DNA of 64,000 nucleotides from Conus ventricosus. Lineage: Eukaryota; Mollusca; Gastropoda; Neogastropoda; Conidae. Below, piece by piece: positions 42,006-53,817 of the stretch. Under the pieces are notes generated by a model. That model was not told where the DNA came from. It ran no database searches and saw nothing but the letters and a program-made list of their open reading frames with translations. The stretch covers positions 1-64,000 of the forward strand of contig JAFLJL010014036.1 of NCBI GenBank assembly GCA_018398815.1, in the 5' to 3' direction. Made by a program: the position numbers and the translations under genes. The number at the start of each line of letters is the position of its first letter. Position 1 is the stretch's first letter.

Positions 42006-43316
42006 TTAGTATTGTATATCTTATTAAGCTGTTATTTTCAATATTCCGCTGTGCGCATCAGATATTAAAAACAAATGTACAATTAAGCTGTATATCAGCT
42101 TCTAACATCTTTATCAATTTTGAATGTTTAATACGTCTCTCACAGCTCCCCGCTTCCATGCAACTGAATATCCTCTGTTGATCCCTAGGTCAATCCATAA
42201 ACCGTATTCGTTGTTAAATAATTCATCAAGCCCTACCCATTATGAAGATTTAAATCATCGACACAAGGTCTTGCTGATTAGACTTCTACCCCTCCCACCC
42301 CCAAACAATTTCTTATTTCGTCAAATGATGAAAAGGACTAAGCCCGCTACGTAGATTTGGTTAGACTACCATCAGATTGTACATTGCACGTTCGCTAATT
42401 TTCGGATTACAAAACTTTGGCAGGGCTTGCTCTTTAAAACGGTTCTCATCTCACACAGCAAATAAAATACCTTTAAGCGCTCTTGCTGCGACACAAAAAC
42501 TAAAAGTGCCATATATTGTCTGCCCCTGCTTCTGGATATGTTGTATGATGAATCACTCTTTCGTAATATATTGATAATTTTGACTGATATTGTATGCTCA
42601 ATCAGCCTTGCTAAATTAGGGTTGCTAACAACGTCAAACTCTAACGAGATGTCAGAGAAATGCTGTACATTGCTTCGTGTCTGTTGATCAGATAACACGT
42701 TTGTAATCGTGGTAAAACGATTAGTTCATATGACAGTCTGTCTTTAATGCTCCTTGAAAGTATGGCGCTTGCGCTTTTTAACAACTCAAAAATCAAAGGG
42801 AATGGAAAAGCGATTTCCCCCTACGCACATTCTTTACGGCTTACATACATTTTGCCGTCTTTAGTATCTTCACGCCTATTTCTATGTTTTAGTGCTTCTC
42901 TTCTTCATTTTCGATTCCTTGAAACGCAAGATCCAGGCCCTGTCATTCCCGTTAGCCATAGTTTATCAGAATAGGTTAAAAAAATGTCTGGCATTTGTGT
43001 AGAAAATATTTCTGCCCGCTCAAGTTTTTTATAGAAATTTTCTACAATTGCCCGCCCAAAGTCTGGACACAGTCCTGTTTGTGTCTGTTGGAGTTGAATC
43101 GAGTACTATTTTGAAAGTAAACGCGCAGAGCTGGCACAATCACTTCATCTGCTCCTAGGCCGGAAATGGGGGGGGGGACAGGGAAGAATTTGATCTGCAT
43201 CAATAGTAGATGGATTTTATTTGGAACAGGAATAGTCCGTTTAGTTCCCTTCACGCCAAAGGGTTTCCTTTCAGTCTTCTATGCGGGTCAAGAATCGAGC
43301 CATATGCATGTAACAT
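42006..43316 (-). pseudogene. MCP: Major capsid protein, element B remnant
   Basis: The N-terminal GSILDPHRRLK (~43290), the FSDISLEFDVVSNPNLARLI block (~42600-42650) and the KYGLWIDLR region (~42180-42210) are readable in different frames. A run of G (~43169) is inserted. Confidence 0.65.
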
Positions 43317-43357
43317 ATTTTTATAAAACAAAATAACAAAATAATTATTAAAGAAAC

Positions 43358-44585
43358 ATGGCAGGCCTGGAAGATGAAGATTATGATGTTTTATCGTGGA
43401 GACGACATGATTGATTCCCTTGGGAGCGGCATCGCTCGGGGCTCGCATGGCATGATGAATAGCGAAATCGGGAGTACATTACCACAATCGGTAGAAATTA
43501 ACATAAAGTAAGGTCAGATCATTATACCCCAAAAAGTTTTTTATTTTTTAGGCAAGAACCTCCCGAATTAGAGACCCTAATGATTTTGAAGTAAAGAGTG
43601 ACCATTTGTTTTGTGAGAAGGCGACCAAGACAACTGTTCAGCTTACCAACTAAAAAATGACCCATCAAAGTTTTTAGCCGTGGTTCAATTAGAAATAGAC
43701 TCAGTGTAAAGATCAAAATCGCCTTGGCCTTGTTAGGGCCAAAATAAGGGCGGAAAGGCAGTTGCTAAACTTCAAAACACACTGCAAGAACTCCAACAGA
43801 TAACCAAATGCAAAACCTGGAACGTAAAGAATACATCAATCAGTCGAGGTGAAATTAATAAATGTAATAGAAGCAGAATCCAGTTTTTCAAAGAAAACAG
43901 CGTTAAAGACTATACACGACTCGCGCTACCCAAGCGAGAAATAGCGGCCCTTACGTACTTTTAAGGACCATCAGAGGCGAATTAACAAACAATTTGCAAA
44001 ACTTAGGTGAACTAGAAGACATATAAAATAAGAAAAGAAAACTCGTTGAGGCTGATGACGCCAACTAGGGCCTATATTAAAGAAAGAATAACCCAAAGAC
44101 TAAAAGATCGGAACAAGAGAGATCAGCAAGACGAGAAGTGCTACCTACTAACCAGACCCATTACGAACTCAAGTGAATAGAATAGAGAAACTATCCAGAA
44201 AATTTTAAAATGAAGACACAACACTAGCAGAAAGAATACGAACGTGTTTAGAAGAGCAAGGATCACATTAGCAAGCGTTATAACAAGCCCTTCAGGATTT
44301 GCAATAGTACACTGGTGATGGCTATTAACGGGCGGCGTGGTCAAAGTTCATTACCGTCCGCGCCATCGCCTCCACCTGATATTCATGTAAAAAAACAGCT
44401 TGATCATCTTGCAGGTATTAAAAAAATTAGCCGTAAAGCAATAGAATCTTTACCGGGTAATAGGAGTATTGCAGCTGGCTTTTGTACTACGGTCAAGTCA
44501 AGTATTGGCTTTATGGCCGAGCACTTAGGGGCTTAGTTCCTCTTAATAGTTGGGTTAATTTTTTAGTAAGATAAAGACCAAGTAA
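43358..44585 (+). pseudogene. Coiled-coil/membrane protein, element B remnant
   Basis: ATGGCAGGCCTGG start. The proline tract and HVKKQLDHLAG block at ~44340-44420 and a final LLIVGLIF-like tract are visible. Frameshifted throughout. Confidence 0.55.
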
Positions 44586-45764
44586 TCCTAGCCTGTTAAT
44601 CCAAGAACAAGCGCTGTCTTTCATATCACGGTCATCGCGAACAGAGTCCGCGAGCTTTGCTGAGTCTGCAATGGCTTTGGGCTTTTGGACTTCGGAAGTT
44701 AGATGACTTAGTCTGGTGTTTTTTTTTTACTGCTAGCAAATATTCTGGGGGCTCAGAATTTAGGTCGTTTTTGTCCAACCTTCTGTTCATTTCCGGCAAC
44801 GAGAATTTCCAGTGGGGGATTTAATATTGTTCCTACCTGAGTCCTGAGGTCCAGAAGGTAGCATGTATAACCAGTGCCAACAGCAAAGTCTACTTTCGAT
44901 CCTTGCGTATTTGTATAACATTTTGGTACCTTTTAATACTGAAGCAAATCAACGGGGAAAATAATGCGACGCTATAAGGGCTAAGTATTGTTTTTTGGCA
45001 TCACAGCCAGTAGAAGGATCATTATGCTCGATCTGCCTGTGCATTGTGAACCTAGCAATCACCAAACGTAAGTACGAAAAAAATTAGAAGTCATTATTCG
45101 TTCATCCCGCTCTAGTTAGGCCCATAGAAGTGTCTAAGATAAAGTTGTCCATGCTGTTTTTTATGCTCTTGCTCATGACCCTAGGTGAACAGCTGTGCCT
45201 GAAGAGAAAGATGTTAAGGAGATCCACATAGTTATACTTTTCTTGTGCACGCCCAAACTAAGGGGTGCCTAGACCATGATTAAGGTCCACTTATTGTCTA
45301 AAGTCTTCCTTGATAGTAAACTTGAATTCGTTACAGATCCCTTTCAAAAGCCTTCATGACTATTCGGTTGCGTGAATGGAGTTAACGGTTTGTCATTTGG
45401 TAATGGTGGCTTCAGTTCAGTCAAAATACGTCTGAAGGGTACTAGAAATGAAATCTGTACACTGACCTAACCAAAGGATTAGGATGATTTAAAGTGAACA
45501 CATACGACACTCCACACCCCAGTTATGCACAAAACACAGCAAAGTTAACTGGTTCTGATAAAACTGCATCGAATGACTAAACACACTTTTCGATGTAGTC
45601 TTTTTTTAATAGGGGAGTAAGATATCTGTTTAAATTGGCGTACTCACCTTTACTTGAAGGTGTCAGGTTGGTCCCACAGAAATTCAGGGTGTCAGTTGTT
45701 CTATTTTTAAGAATGTGTGGGGCCCAACAGAATATTTTGCATCAGTATATTTGAATGCACTCAT
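44556..45764 (-). pseudogene. 403-aa tail-anchored protein, element B remnant
   Basis: Start region (GAGTGCATTCAAATATAC in reverse complement) at 45740-45764, the CGVSYADHL tract at ~45490-45530 and the C-terminal anchor near 44560-44600. No long open frame. Confidence 0.6.
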
Positions 45765-45787
45765 TTTTAAGGGGGTGGTAAATAATA

Positions 45788-46460
45788 TAGTTGTAACAAT
45801 TAACAACTCAAGACCGCCGTCGTTTTGAACATGTATTGATTAAAATTGCGGGCCAAACGGTCGCGCTCCGCATGAAATATTTGACCAAAGTCGTATGGTT
45901 TAATATAACTAAACCAGGGAAGAGAATAAGATTCTACAAAATATGAAGGAGAACAAACGACGTTAAAACAGTATCAATACTATGGTTATTACGGGTTTTG
46001 CTCACAAAAGAAGGCAATTGAGTACTTAGACATTACTCGTACTTAACAATGCTAATCTAAAACAATATTAACATTCAACCGAAGAAGCAAAATACGATTT
46101 TGATAGAGAGCTAGCTAAAATGCTAGGCCTTTACAACGAGCATTCTACCCACTCATAGTTTTAGTGTGTCGCCAGATGAAACTACGTTGAGGGAAGTCCC
46201 TCATCTGCATTACATTCAGTACTCTAATGGTCATTTAGACGAACTAACACGATGAAAAACTTCATATGATGGAAGGCCCTCAACTGTTTTAAGAGCTCTT
46301 CCGTCAGGGAACGCTGCATATTGCGATTATGAAATTATACAAATCCCGTAATTTACCAGTTAAAAGATTAGTTTGTGGAGGGTTGATCATTTAATATAAA
46401 ATTGCAGACAAAGCAGGAAGGGAAAAGTTGTAAAATGTGATAACCTGCACATTGTTTAGA
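45788..46460 (+). pseudogene. Penton-like protein, element B remnant
   Basis: Collinear with the A gene; the tract GGAAGGCCCTCAACTGTTTT (RPSTVLRALP) at ~46270-46300 is well kept. Start codon altered. Confidence 0.5.
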
Positions 46461-46488
46461 AAAAAAAAAATACTTTACTAAAAAATAA

Positions 46489-47332
46489 TGTCGCGTGGGC
46501 CAGAAGAACCAGGAGTTACATTACGCCTGTGAGTGTATATACCTTAAATTAAAAGACATGCAGACTTGCGGACTTTGAACAGAACGGTGAGATAGGCACT
46601 TTGTATTGGTTTGAGTACACTAAAGCTGGTGATTATAAACGCAAAGAGTTAGCGACAGCAAAAAGGTTCCTAAACGAGAACAGCTGCGCATTCTAGAACA
46701 ATAATGTTGGCCATATGAATAAAAAAAAGTTTCGAAGGCCGACTCAAATGAACTTAGACCATATTAGAATGGGACATAAAATTTTGATAATCATAAGCCC
46801 ATTTACAATTTTAGCCATCAAAAAAGTTTCCAGAAAAAGCATTCTCAACTCTGGCCCTTACATGTAATTCTTATGCAAACGACAATAGTCGGAAAGAGAT
46901 TGAATATAAAGCCGTATGGGAATAAACATACATCCCCACAGAAAAAAAGAGAAACGGTTTTAAAGATTGCTTCTACAAAAATTACAGTTCATTCCGCAAA
47001 TGAAAGTAGGAAACACGTTCACAATGAGATTTGAAATTTCTGTCTTACAAGATAAGGAGAGGGATGGGGTTGTGGCGTTAGTGACGTCCTTCTCAAGGGA
47101 ATTCAAATTAGCTGCAAAACTTAGACGTGAAAAACTTAAAGTTACCGTCGTCAATCTCACAATGACGAGGATGATTAAGGTCCTAAACACCAAGCAACAA
47201 AATCAATAAATCTAAATAAAACAATCTTACAGAACTGAATTGGATTTAATCTTACACATGTAGGCTCGTAGGGTTTTATTATACTGAACAAGTTTAACAA
47301 GAGCAAGATAAAAACTAGTACTGGTAAAGTAA
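46489..47332 (+). pseudogene. ORF X, element B remnant
   Basis: ATGTCGCGTGGGCCAGAAG start. The LQFIPQMKVGNTFTMRFEIS block (46967-47050) and the FYYTEQV tract are readable. Frameshifted. Confidence 0.5.
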
Positions 47333-47348
47333 ATTCTGCTATAAAACT

Positions 47349-47980
47349 ATGGAGCAGTTAAACTTTATGACAAAAACTCCTCATAGCTCATTGCTTTGTG
47401 CAGACTGGTTGTGGAAAAACAATATTTATCCTCGACCTGTTACAAACAGTTTATCGCTATTAGATTTTAATCATATTGTGGTTTTCTGTCAGACACTTAA
47501 ATGGAACAAAGCCTATCATCGATAAGAAGGTTTATATGGACAGATGATGAACTATATTTAGTTGTATCCTAGCAATAAACTGAGTGAGTGTTTAGAATAA
47601 AGGGGGGGGGAGAAAGCAGTTTTAATAACTGTTTGAAGGAACGCAGACACTATTTAATTATAGATACTGTCGCAGAAAGAGACATAGTTAACAGAGAAAC
47701 ACTTTGTCGAAACTAGCTTTCAGCGAAGACATGCCTGGATAAGTGTGTGGAGTTTATGCCAGAAATATAACTCGGTTTTTAAAAAGACTTTAGAGAACAG
47801 TTAAAAGACTGTAGTTTTATTTTCACATGAAAGACAGAGACTCATTTGAAGAATTTTGCGCGAAAATGATGTTATTGAAATGACCAGGAAAACACAGGAT
47901 TAAGCAAAAACTAAAATCGGAAAAGTTTTAGTAAATAGTATTAAAACGATAACCCTACACATAGGTCCTGTTGCGAGTAG
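47349..47980 (+). pseudogene. ATP: Packaging ATPase, element B remnant
   Basis: ATGGAGCAGTTAAACTTTATG start. The P-loop tract (CAGACTGGTTGTGGAAAAAC) is present, and a G-run insertion lies at ~47602. Walker B is damaged, and the conserved tail is partly kept near 47940. Confidence 0.65.
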
Positions 47981-48017
47981 ATAATCGTTATTTTTTGGTT
48001 ATTGAAGTCTTACTTTC

Positions 48018-48106
48018 AGAGAACAGGAAAAACCTTTTTCTGGCCACTTTTAGCCCGAAACTGGTTTGAGGGCGAAAAGTGCCCAGAATGAAGTTTTCCT
48101 GTCTCT
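48018..48106. repeat. Terminal palindrome of B (right in window)
   Basis: 89 bp, inverse of 33650-33740 with several differences; still able to fold into a hairpin. Confidence 0.8.
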
Positions 48107-48111
48107 GCCTT

Positions 48112-48522
48112 TAAATTCTTTCCATCATCAACTGAATCATGCGAGGGTAAGTTAAAGGACCTCGTGGTATATCAGTTGTATGGCGACAGCAACAGCAAAG
48201 CACTCTTTGTGTTAATGGTTCAGCATCTTTGTAATCTTGAAGCTATGTCCAATGACTGTGAGAGCGAACTTAAATCTTTTTCGTCTTATCGTATCAAGGG
48301 TCAATATAGAAGGTCATTTGAATGGGTGTCCGTTCAGTAATGTCATCACAAAGTGTGGTCTCTGTATTCGGCCTAGGCGCAGGTACATAAATTTGCCAAA
48401 TCGCTTGTGTTAGATAACCATTCCTTTGCTGTTTGTTCACTGACCCCTGGCCGTTTGGCTTTGCTTTTGTATTGCTGTGACTCCCTTCCAATATCCTTTG
48501 GCGAATAATAGATTTTGTTCAT
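48112..48522 (-). pseudogene. INT: Integrase, element A copy, N-terminal half
   Basis: Start MNKIYYSPK at 48522, helix-turn-helix region (SKAKRPGVSEQTAKEWL), first catalytic Asp region, and up to the VDDGKEF tract at the B junction. Several indels. Confidence 0.78.
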
Positions 48523-48528
48523 TTTTAT

Positions 48529-48928
48529 TCTCCATGAGGAGCCACAAAATACACGACGCCATGCCAAAGACAAAAACACGATTTCTGCGTCTTTTGTTTT
48601 TCTGATGTTGATAAAGTCACTGAATTTTGGTGGGGGCAATTTTCGATTGGTTTGCTCGTTTTAGCAAGATAAGACGCTTTTATCGCTTTATCACATCTTT
48701 AAATGTGTAAAGCTGCAGCCCTGTTATTTTCAGTGGGTTTATGATAAAATCTAACTGCTCAAGTCTCTGCTTTCAAAGTGCGCCTTGTGCAAGCTGCTAG
48801 TTGCTCCATAGCTTTGTAGTCTTTTTCTCTCGCCGCATCCCCGTAGTTTACTAAATGCGAAATTACTGCCGCTAAAGCAAGCGCATTCACCACAGCGGCC
48901 ACCGAGCATCATTGCGAGATGAAGCCCA
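48529..48928 (-). pseudogene. 135-aa membrane protein, element A copy (damaged)
   Basis: Collinear with the intact D and C genes; the start codon region reads GAAGCCCAG instead of GAAGCCAT, and frameshifts lie near 48680 and 48780. Confidence 0.55.
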
Positions 48929-48949
48929 GTGTGTATAAATGATTGGTGT

Positions 48950-49180
48950 ATTGACATATTATACTGTCTGGAAAGTAGTCCTTCGTGACTAGAAAATCTT
49001 TCGTAAGCAAAACGAAGCTGCTTAGTGTGTAGCTATCGTTTTGCAGAATCCGCAAGTCTAGTTGCAGACTGCTGCTTTAATTCTTAACAAGCTTTACCAA
49101 GCATTGAGTAGCCTATGCTCAGGCCGCCAAAACAGCAGAATGGTACACAGGTTTGGCAATAGTTCTTTCAGTGCTCTTTT
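48950..49180 (-). pseudogene. 76-aa hydrophobic protein, element A copy (damaged)
   Basis: Both ends match the D gene; several indels and substitutions between 48980 and 49070. Confidence 0.5.
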
Positions 49181-49215
49181 AACAAAATAAAAATAATTAT
49201 ATTTATAATAAAAAC

Positions 49216-49770
49216 ATGAACACAAGATTATCTATTAAACCTTCCTGAACTTATGATACAAATGACCCGGTTGATGACCCAGCTATTATGCCCAAAAAGG
49301 GAAAGGCTGTATTCTTTGGCAGCATGTGGAAAAACAAAACATTCCTCGAACTGATTTCAGCATTGAACAGATTCAACAATGTCGCCACAAGACCTTATAA
49401 AGTACATAACATGTATGAACGCACTGGGGTCGAGGAAGCGTAAAAAGTGTGGCAAACGGCTCTTAGTTGTACACTAAACTAGTACAGTAGATTAGCTCCG
49501 CATTGATTCTGAACAAGAATCATACGTCATGATTTAACGCAAGATCCTTTAACAAAGTCATTAGAGTCTCTAGGATGTGATCTATACTACAGATTTGGAA
49601 CATTGTTATCGCCATTAATCATGGGATTAATAACTTTTAATCATATAGATTTTGTTTCCCTTCAAAATGAACGAGCTGGAAAATCATCAGAACCAGAATC
49701 AGGTGGAGAAAGTAACCAAGCCAGAAAATCAGCAGAATCAGAAAACATTGAATCAGGTGGGGGCCAGTAA
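49216..49770 (+). pseudogene. 185-aa protein, element A copy (frameshifted)
   Basis: ATG at 49216. At least five indels up to ~49560, then clean and open to TAA at 49768-49770 with the overlap into the next gene kept. Confidence 0.55.
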
Positions 49771-50152
49771 AATTCCTGGGCGTGTTGAAGCAGGAAAAAA
49801 ATTAGCAGAGTGGAACAGACAAAAAAAAATTAATGTTACAGAATATAACTCATCATGAAAACATAACACCGCCAACGCCAGAACAAGTTGATTCAATGCC
49901 GGCTATAAAAACTCCATGTGATACAAGACCTACAGCACCAAAGTCCTCATGGAATATTGAATTTAAAACTGTTGCCATTTTTGGCGCCATTGCTGCTGTT
50001 GGGGGCAGTTATTACGGTTATAAAATATATACACAATGGCACCAGAAACAAAAGCAATCAAAAAAATCTGAACCACTAAATACAGAAAAAGACAACTGCA
50101 CGCCAAAACCGCCAATAACAAAAGATCATTTGATCCATTTCAGATGGAATAA
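49667..50152 (+). pseudogene. ~161-aa basic membrane protein, element A copy (frameshifted)
   Basis: MNELENHQ start at 49667. One extra A near 49830 shifts the frame. The second block (49833-50150) holds the membrane segment VAIFGAIAAVGGSYYGYKI. A lost T near 50130 changes the tail. Confidence 0.6.
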
Positions 50153-50196
50153 TATTTTAAGAACTTAATTTTAAATTTTTTTAATAAAAATAGAAC

Positions 50197-50435
50197 ATGG
50201 CGTATTATAAAATGATGGTGTCAATAAATAAAGACATGGAATGGAGTCTATAAAAAACATTTCCATAGACCAGAATTGTAATCAATGCGGTTGCATAGGA
50301 TGTAAAAACTTCATTAAGATCTATGCTGACCAATTTCACCCCAAGGGCGCTGAGCAAGACATCCTCAAGGATGACGCGTTTTTTGAGGCGTGTGTGTACT
50401 ATATTAGACATTTACTATTTAAGATAAAAACATAG
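50197..50435 (+). pseudogene. 82-aa Cys-rich protein, element A copy (frameshifted)
   Basis: MAYYKMM start at 50197. A duplicated GAATG at ~50240 shifts the frame; the core CNQCGCIGCKNF is intact in the downstream frame (50241-50435). Confidence 0.55.
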
Positions 50436-50793
50436 ATTGTCTTTTTTTTGATAATTATAAGATAACTTGAATAAGAACTTGGCTGTACTTAGAGGATGAC
50501 TTAATCAAGAACTTATCAAGAACTTGATCAAGAACTTAATTAAAAAACTTAACTAGGAACTTAGAGGTAACTTATTTAAGAACTTATAGGTTACTTGATT
50601 AACCTTTACCAACCAAGTTGTTCAAAAGTGGGTAACAGGATACACTTCCATAAAATGGTCCAAGGGAAATAAGCGCTGTAACTAGTCTTGAGGATGTTAG
50701 AACAAGTTACTTTCAGTGGCCTATTGTGAACTTGGCTGCGTCTCATTATGTGTGAACCCTGTGTTTTGTCGCGCTAGGTGACAGTGTGATGAC

Positions 50794-50825
<32 letters not shown>

Positions 50826-51287
50826 GTTACACTGTCTAATATCACTTTAAAGTGAAAAGACGTTAAATCAAAGAACAACAACACACACACGCGCGCGCAC
50901 ACACACACACACGCACACACACCACACACTCACATATGCAGACACACACACACACATGCCCACCATGTAACATGTACGGCGGCCCCGGGCGGATCATGTG
51001 ATAGGACTACGCACTATCCAATTACTTACTACGGGGGCCAGCCAGAGCCAGGCCCACACACAGAAAGAGAGAGAGAAAGAGAACGACAGGTGAGAATGAG
51101 ACGGTAGTTTGACAGGGAGCATATAATTATACGGCAAGCGGCGAGCGAACGCTGTGTGTATGTGTGTGTGGGTGTGTATCAGGCTTTACCTTTCGGGCTG
51201 ATTGTACCGTGTTGGTGTTTTCAGCTTTAAGCAGATCAAACAGCCACGAACGGTAGCAGGTTGAGCGTTAGGCCTTGGCCGTTGCTT

Positions 51288-51323
<36 letters not shown>

Positions 51324-52386
51324 GTACGCGTGCGCACACACACACACACACACACACGCGTGCGCGCACCACACACACACACACACACACACACACACCA
51401 CACACACACACACATACTTACGCGCACAGCCTGCTAAACAGAACACACGCAGCATTTGCGCCACACACAACGGCCACCTGTCTAGAGGTCGCGCACGCAG
51501 CTTTATCGATTGCATCACGAAAAGTAGTAATGGAGTGGTCTCCCTGTACACGTGGATTGCACCACCACCAAAAGTAAGCTTAAATATAAGAATTCAACTA
51601 CTCGCTATTGGTGGTCGGTTGGCCACCGCAGGCGTCACACTTTCGGAGTTTGGAGTTGCTGAGTTCAGGGCTGCACTTCCCTCATTAGTTGGTCACACAG
51701 TTTCGAGTTTCGAGTGAGACCAGAGTCTTGGGGGTCAAGTTCACCCCATCCAGAGTCGTGGGGGCCAAGTTCACCCCATCCAGACCAGACCAGAGGCCAG
51801 CCATTCCAGACCAGAGGCCAGCCACCACCACCCAAAAAATCCCAGGGCAAACATACTCCTGGGGTTTCCCCCCCCTGAAAAGCATGGTCGACACAAGTGA
51901 CGCCTGCAAATAAAATTAAATCAACAGTCGGCCATGCTCAGGGAGGGGGGGTTTTTGCTATTTTTTATGTTAAAAAATTGTATTTTTTTTTATTTATCTA
52001 CAATATATATGTTTGTCGCGTGCTGCCATTATTTTTTAAAAAATATTAAATATTAACACGCACCAAACCAAAGTTTTAAAGTCTCCAGAAAACACATACG
52101 ACTTTACAGCTTAACGTCAGCAATGAAAATGACGAGGCAGAGCTGTGTTGTAAACCCAGCACTTATGGAAATGACAAGGCAGAGCTGTGTTGTAAGCCCG
52201 GCACTTAATTTGATAAGACTGGCGTTGGTTCAAAATTGTCATGCCCAGTCACGCGGTAAGTAATCGGATAGTGCAGAGTCCTTAGGCAGGCCAACAACGT
52301 TGGGGCGCGTTCAGCCACAGCTGCTTTTCCCCTACGTTACTCTATGGGACGTGTTCAGCCGCGGCTACTTTCCCCTACGTTACTCT
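50436..52386. other. Non-coding right end of element A
   Basis: Counterpart of 16314-18211 in D and nearly identical to it. It has AAGAACTT repeats (50462-50600), (CA)n tracts (50791-50826, 50878-50960 and 51286-51415), the GC-rich direct repeats (~51720-51830), and the ~42-bp and ~44-bp tandem pairs before the terminal repeat. CA-tract lengths and a ~35-bp segment near 50925-50975 differ from D. No supportable gene. Confidence 0.7.
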
Positions 52387-52564
52387 CTGAAAACTTTAGT
52401 AAATTAGTATTGAAAACGGATAACCGTACACAGTATGTATGTTTGTAGGGTCGTTATTTTTTGGTTACTTGTCAGAGAACAGGAATAGGCGGCTTTTAGG
52501 CCACTTTCGCCCAAAAACTTGGTGGAGGAGCAAGTGAGTTAGAAGCTGCATTTCCCTGTTCTCT
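52387..52564. repeat. Right terminal inverted repeat of A
   Basis: 178 bp, inverse of 22661-22837, including the tip palindrome and a duplicate ATPase tail. Confidence 0.85.
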
Positions 52565-52569
52565 CTGTG

Positions 52570-53008
52570 TGAAGATGAAGAACCATTCGCAAGAGCAAGT
52601 GAAAAGTTTTTTAATCCAAAAATAACGAAAGTACAATGTTCGATTGATGGTAGTCCTAACCAAATCTATGCTAGCGGGCTTAGACCTTATCAGCATTTTG
52701 ACGAAATAAGAAAATTGTTTGGGGGTGGGAGGGGTAGAAGTCCAACAGCAGACCTTGTGTCTAAAGATCTACACCTTCACAGTGTTAGGCTTGACGATTA
52801 TTTAACAACAAAATACGGTTTATGGATTGACCTAAGGTCAACAGAGGATAATCAGTTGCATGGAAGTGGGAGAAAAGTTATAGACGTAATAAACCTTCAA
52901 ATTGAGAAAGAAAAAGATGCTGATAAACCACTTAATGTACATTTGTTTTTATTAATTGATACACAGCTGAATATTAAAGATAACAGATTAGATTATATAG
53001 AATACTAA
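52570..53008 (+). pseudogene. MCP: Major capsid protein, element C copy, C-terminal third
   Basis: Continues 21822-22660 in the same phase after element A and the duplicated CTGTG. Open to the stop, with the FFNPKITKVQCSIDGSPNQI block, KYGLWIDLRSTEDNQLHGSG and a final LNVHLFLLIDTQLNIKDN strand. This is the only copy in which the C-terminus after HGSGR is in frame. Confidence 0.72.
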
Positions 53009-53032
53009 ATTATTTTTTACTTTTAAAAAAGC

Positions 53033-53765
53033 ATGCCTGTTGACGTTTATCCGAAAGTACCTACAGAAGAGATAGCAGGCAACTCTGCTGCTATAGAAGG
53101 CAACATTGACCCCAGGGTCGTCTCTGCTGCTGAAGTAAAAACCTTCAGATTAACCAACATTACGCAAATGCAACAAAAACTAGAGCAGGACCTTTCAAAA
53201 TACAGCAAAACCAAACGAAGGTATTCTGCTGCCTGTAATGCTGTTACCTATGTTAATACTGGGGCATCGACTATTAGTGCTGCATCGGCAGGAACAAGTG
53301 TAGGCCTCTTAGCATCGGGCATAGGCGCACCGGCAGCTTTGCCTCTAGGCTGTTTGTCTTTAACTCTTGGCCTGTGTTCATTAGCTGTAGGTGCTGCTAG
53401 CAAAAAATTAAAAACTAAACTCCAAAAGCACACAGCTATAGTTCAACTAATAACAGCTAAACTTAGTTCCTTTAAGCTGATAATAAATAAAGCACTAGCT
53501 GACTCAAACATCACAGATGAAGAATTTAATTGTTTACAGGCTGATTTTGATAACTACAAAAGACAAAAGTTTGATCTTCAAAGAAAGGCGAGGGCAACTT
53601 TTTCTCAACAGCCAGACGCCGAGCAGATAAAAAGGAATGCTTAAAAAAAGTAAACGAAACATTAAACTCTGTTCTAAACAGCTCACATTAACAACGCCAA
53701 AGGGTGTTTATACTTTAGTTTATGAGTCCAAGCACAAAAAGACCGTTGATATTGATTCTGATTAA
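53033..53765 (+). pseudogene. 210-aa membrane protein with -1 extension, element C copy (late indel)
   Basis: MPVDVYPKVPTEE start, with a longer N-terminus than A (an inserted ~25-residue Ala/Glu/Asn-rich stretch). The hydrophobic hairpin (STISAASAGTSVGLLASGIG; LSLTLGLCSLAVGAA) is intact. One A is missing in the run at ~53632, shifting the last ~20 codons. The original 0-frame stop is at 53691, and the conserved -1 frame runs to 53765. Confidence 0.65.
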
Positions 53766-53817
53766 GAATTTTTTTTTTAATTTAAATAAATATTTTGAGT
53801 TAGAAAAGAAACTCAAC

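Larger units (their letters stand above)
33650..48106 (-). mobile_element. Polinton element B (14457 bp, inverted, strongly degraded)
   Basis: Starts AGAGAACAGG at 33650 and ends CCTGTCTCT at 48106 (one T lost), with GCCTT on each side. Terminal palindromes ~90 bp differ from those of A and D. The order of genes is the mirror image of A, so B went in backwards. Next to the right palindrome its sequence (GTAAGACTTCAATAACC) matches C rather than A or D, placing it nearer the C family. No gene is open end to end; substitutions and indels are dense. It lies wholly inside a block of suspiciously high error rate, so the true state of decay is uncertain. Confidence 0.87.
22661..52564 (+). mobile_element. 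Polinton element A (29904 bp including nested element B)
   Basis: Begins AGAGAACAGG at 22661 and ends CCTGTTCTCT at 52564, with CTGTG on both sides (22656-22660 and 52565-52569). Terminal inverted repeats ~177 bp. Removing B (14457 bp) leaves 15447 bp, within 13 bp of sister element D. Same orientation as C, whose capsid gene it interrupts. It has the cleanest copies of the penton-like, 403-aa and 210-aa genes and of the first two thirds of PolB. Confidence 0.9.
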
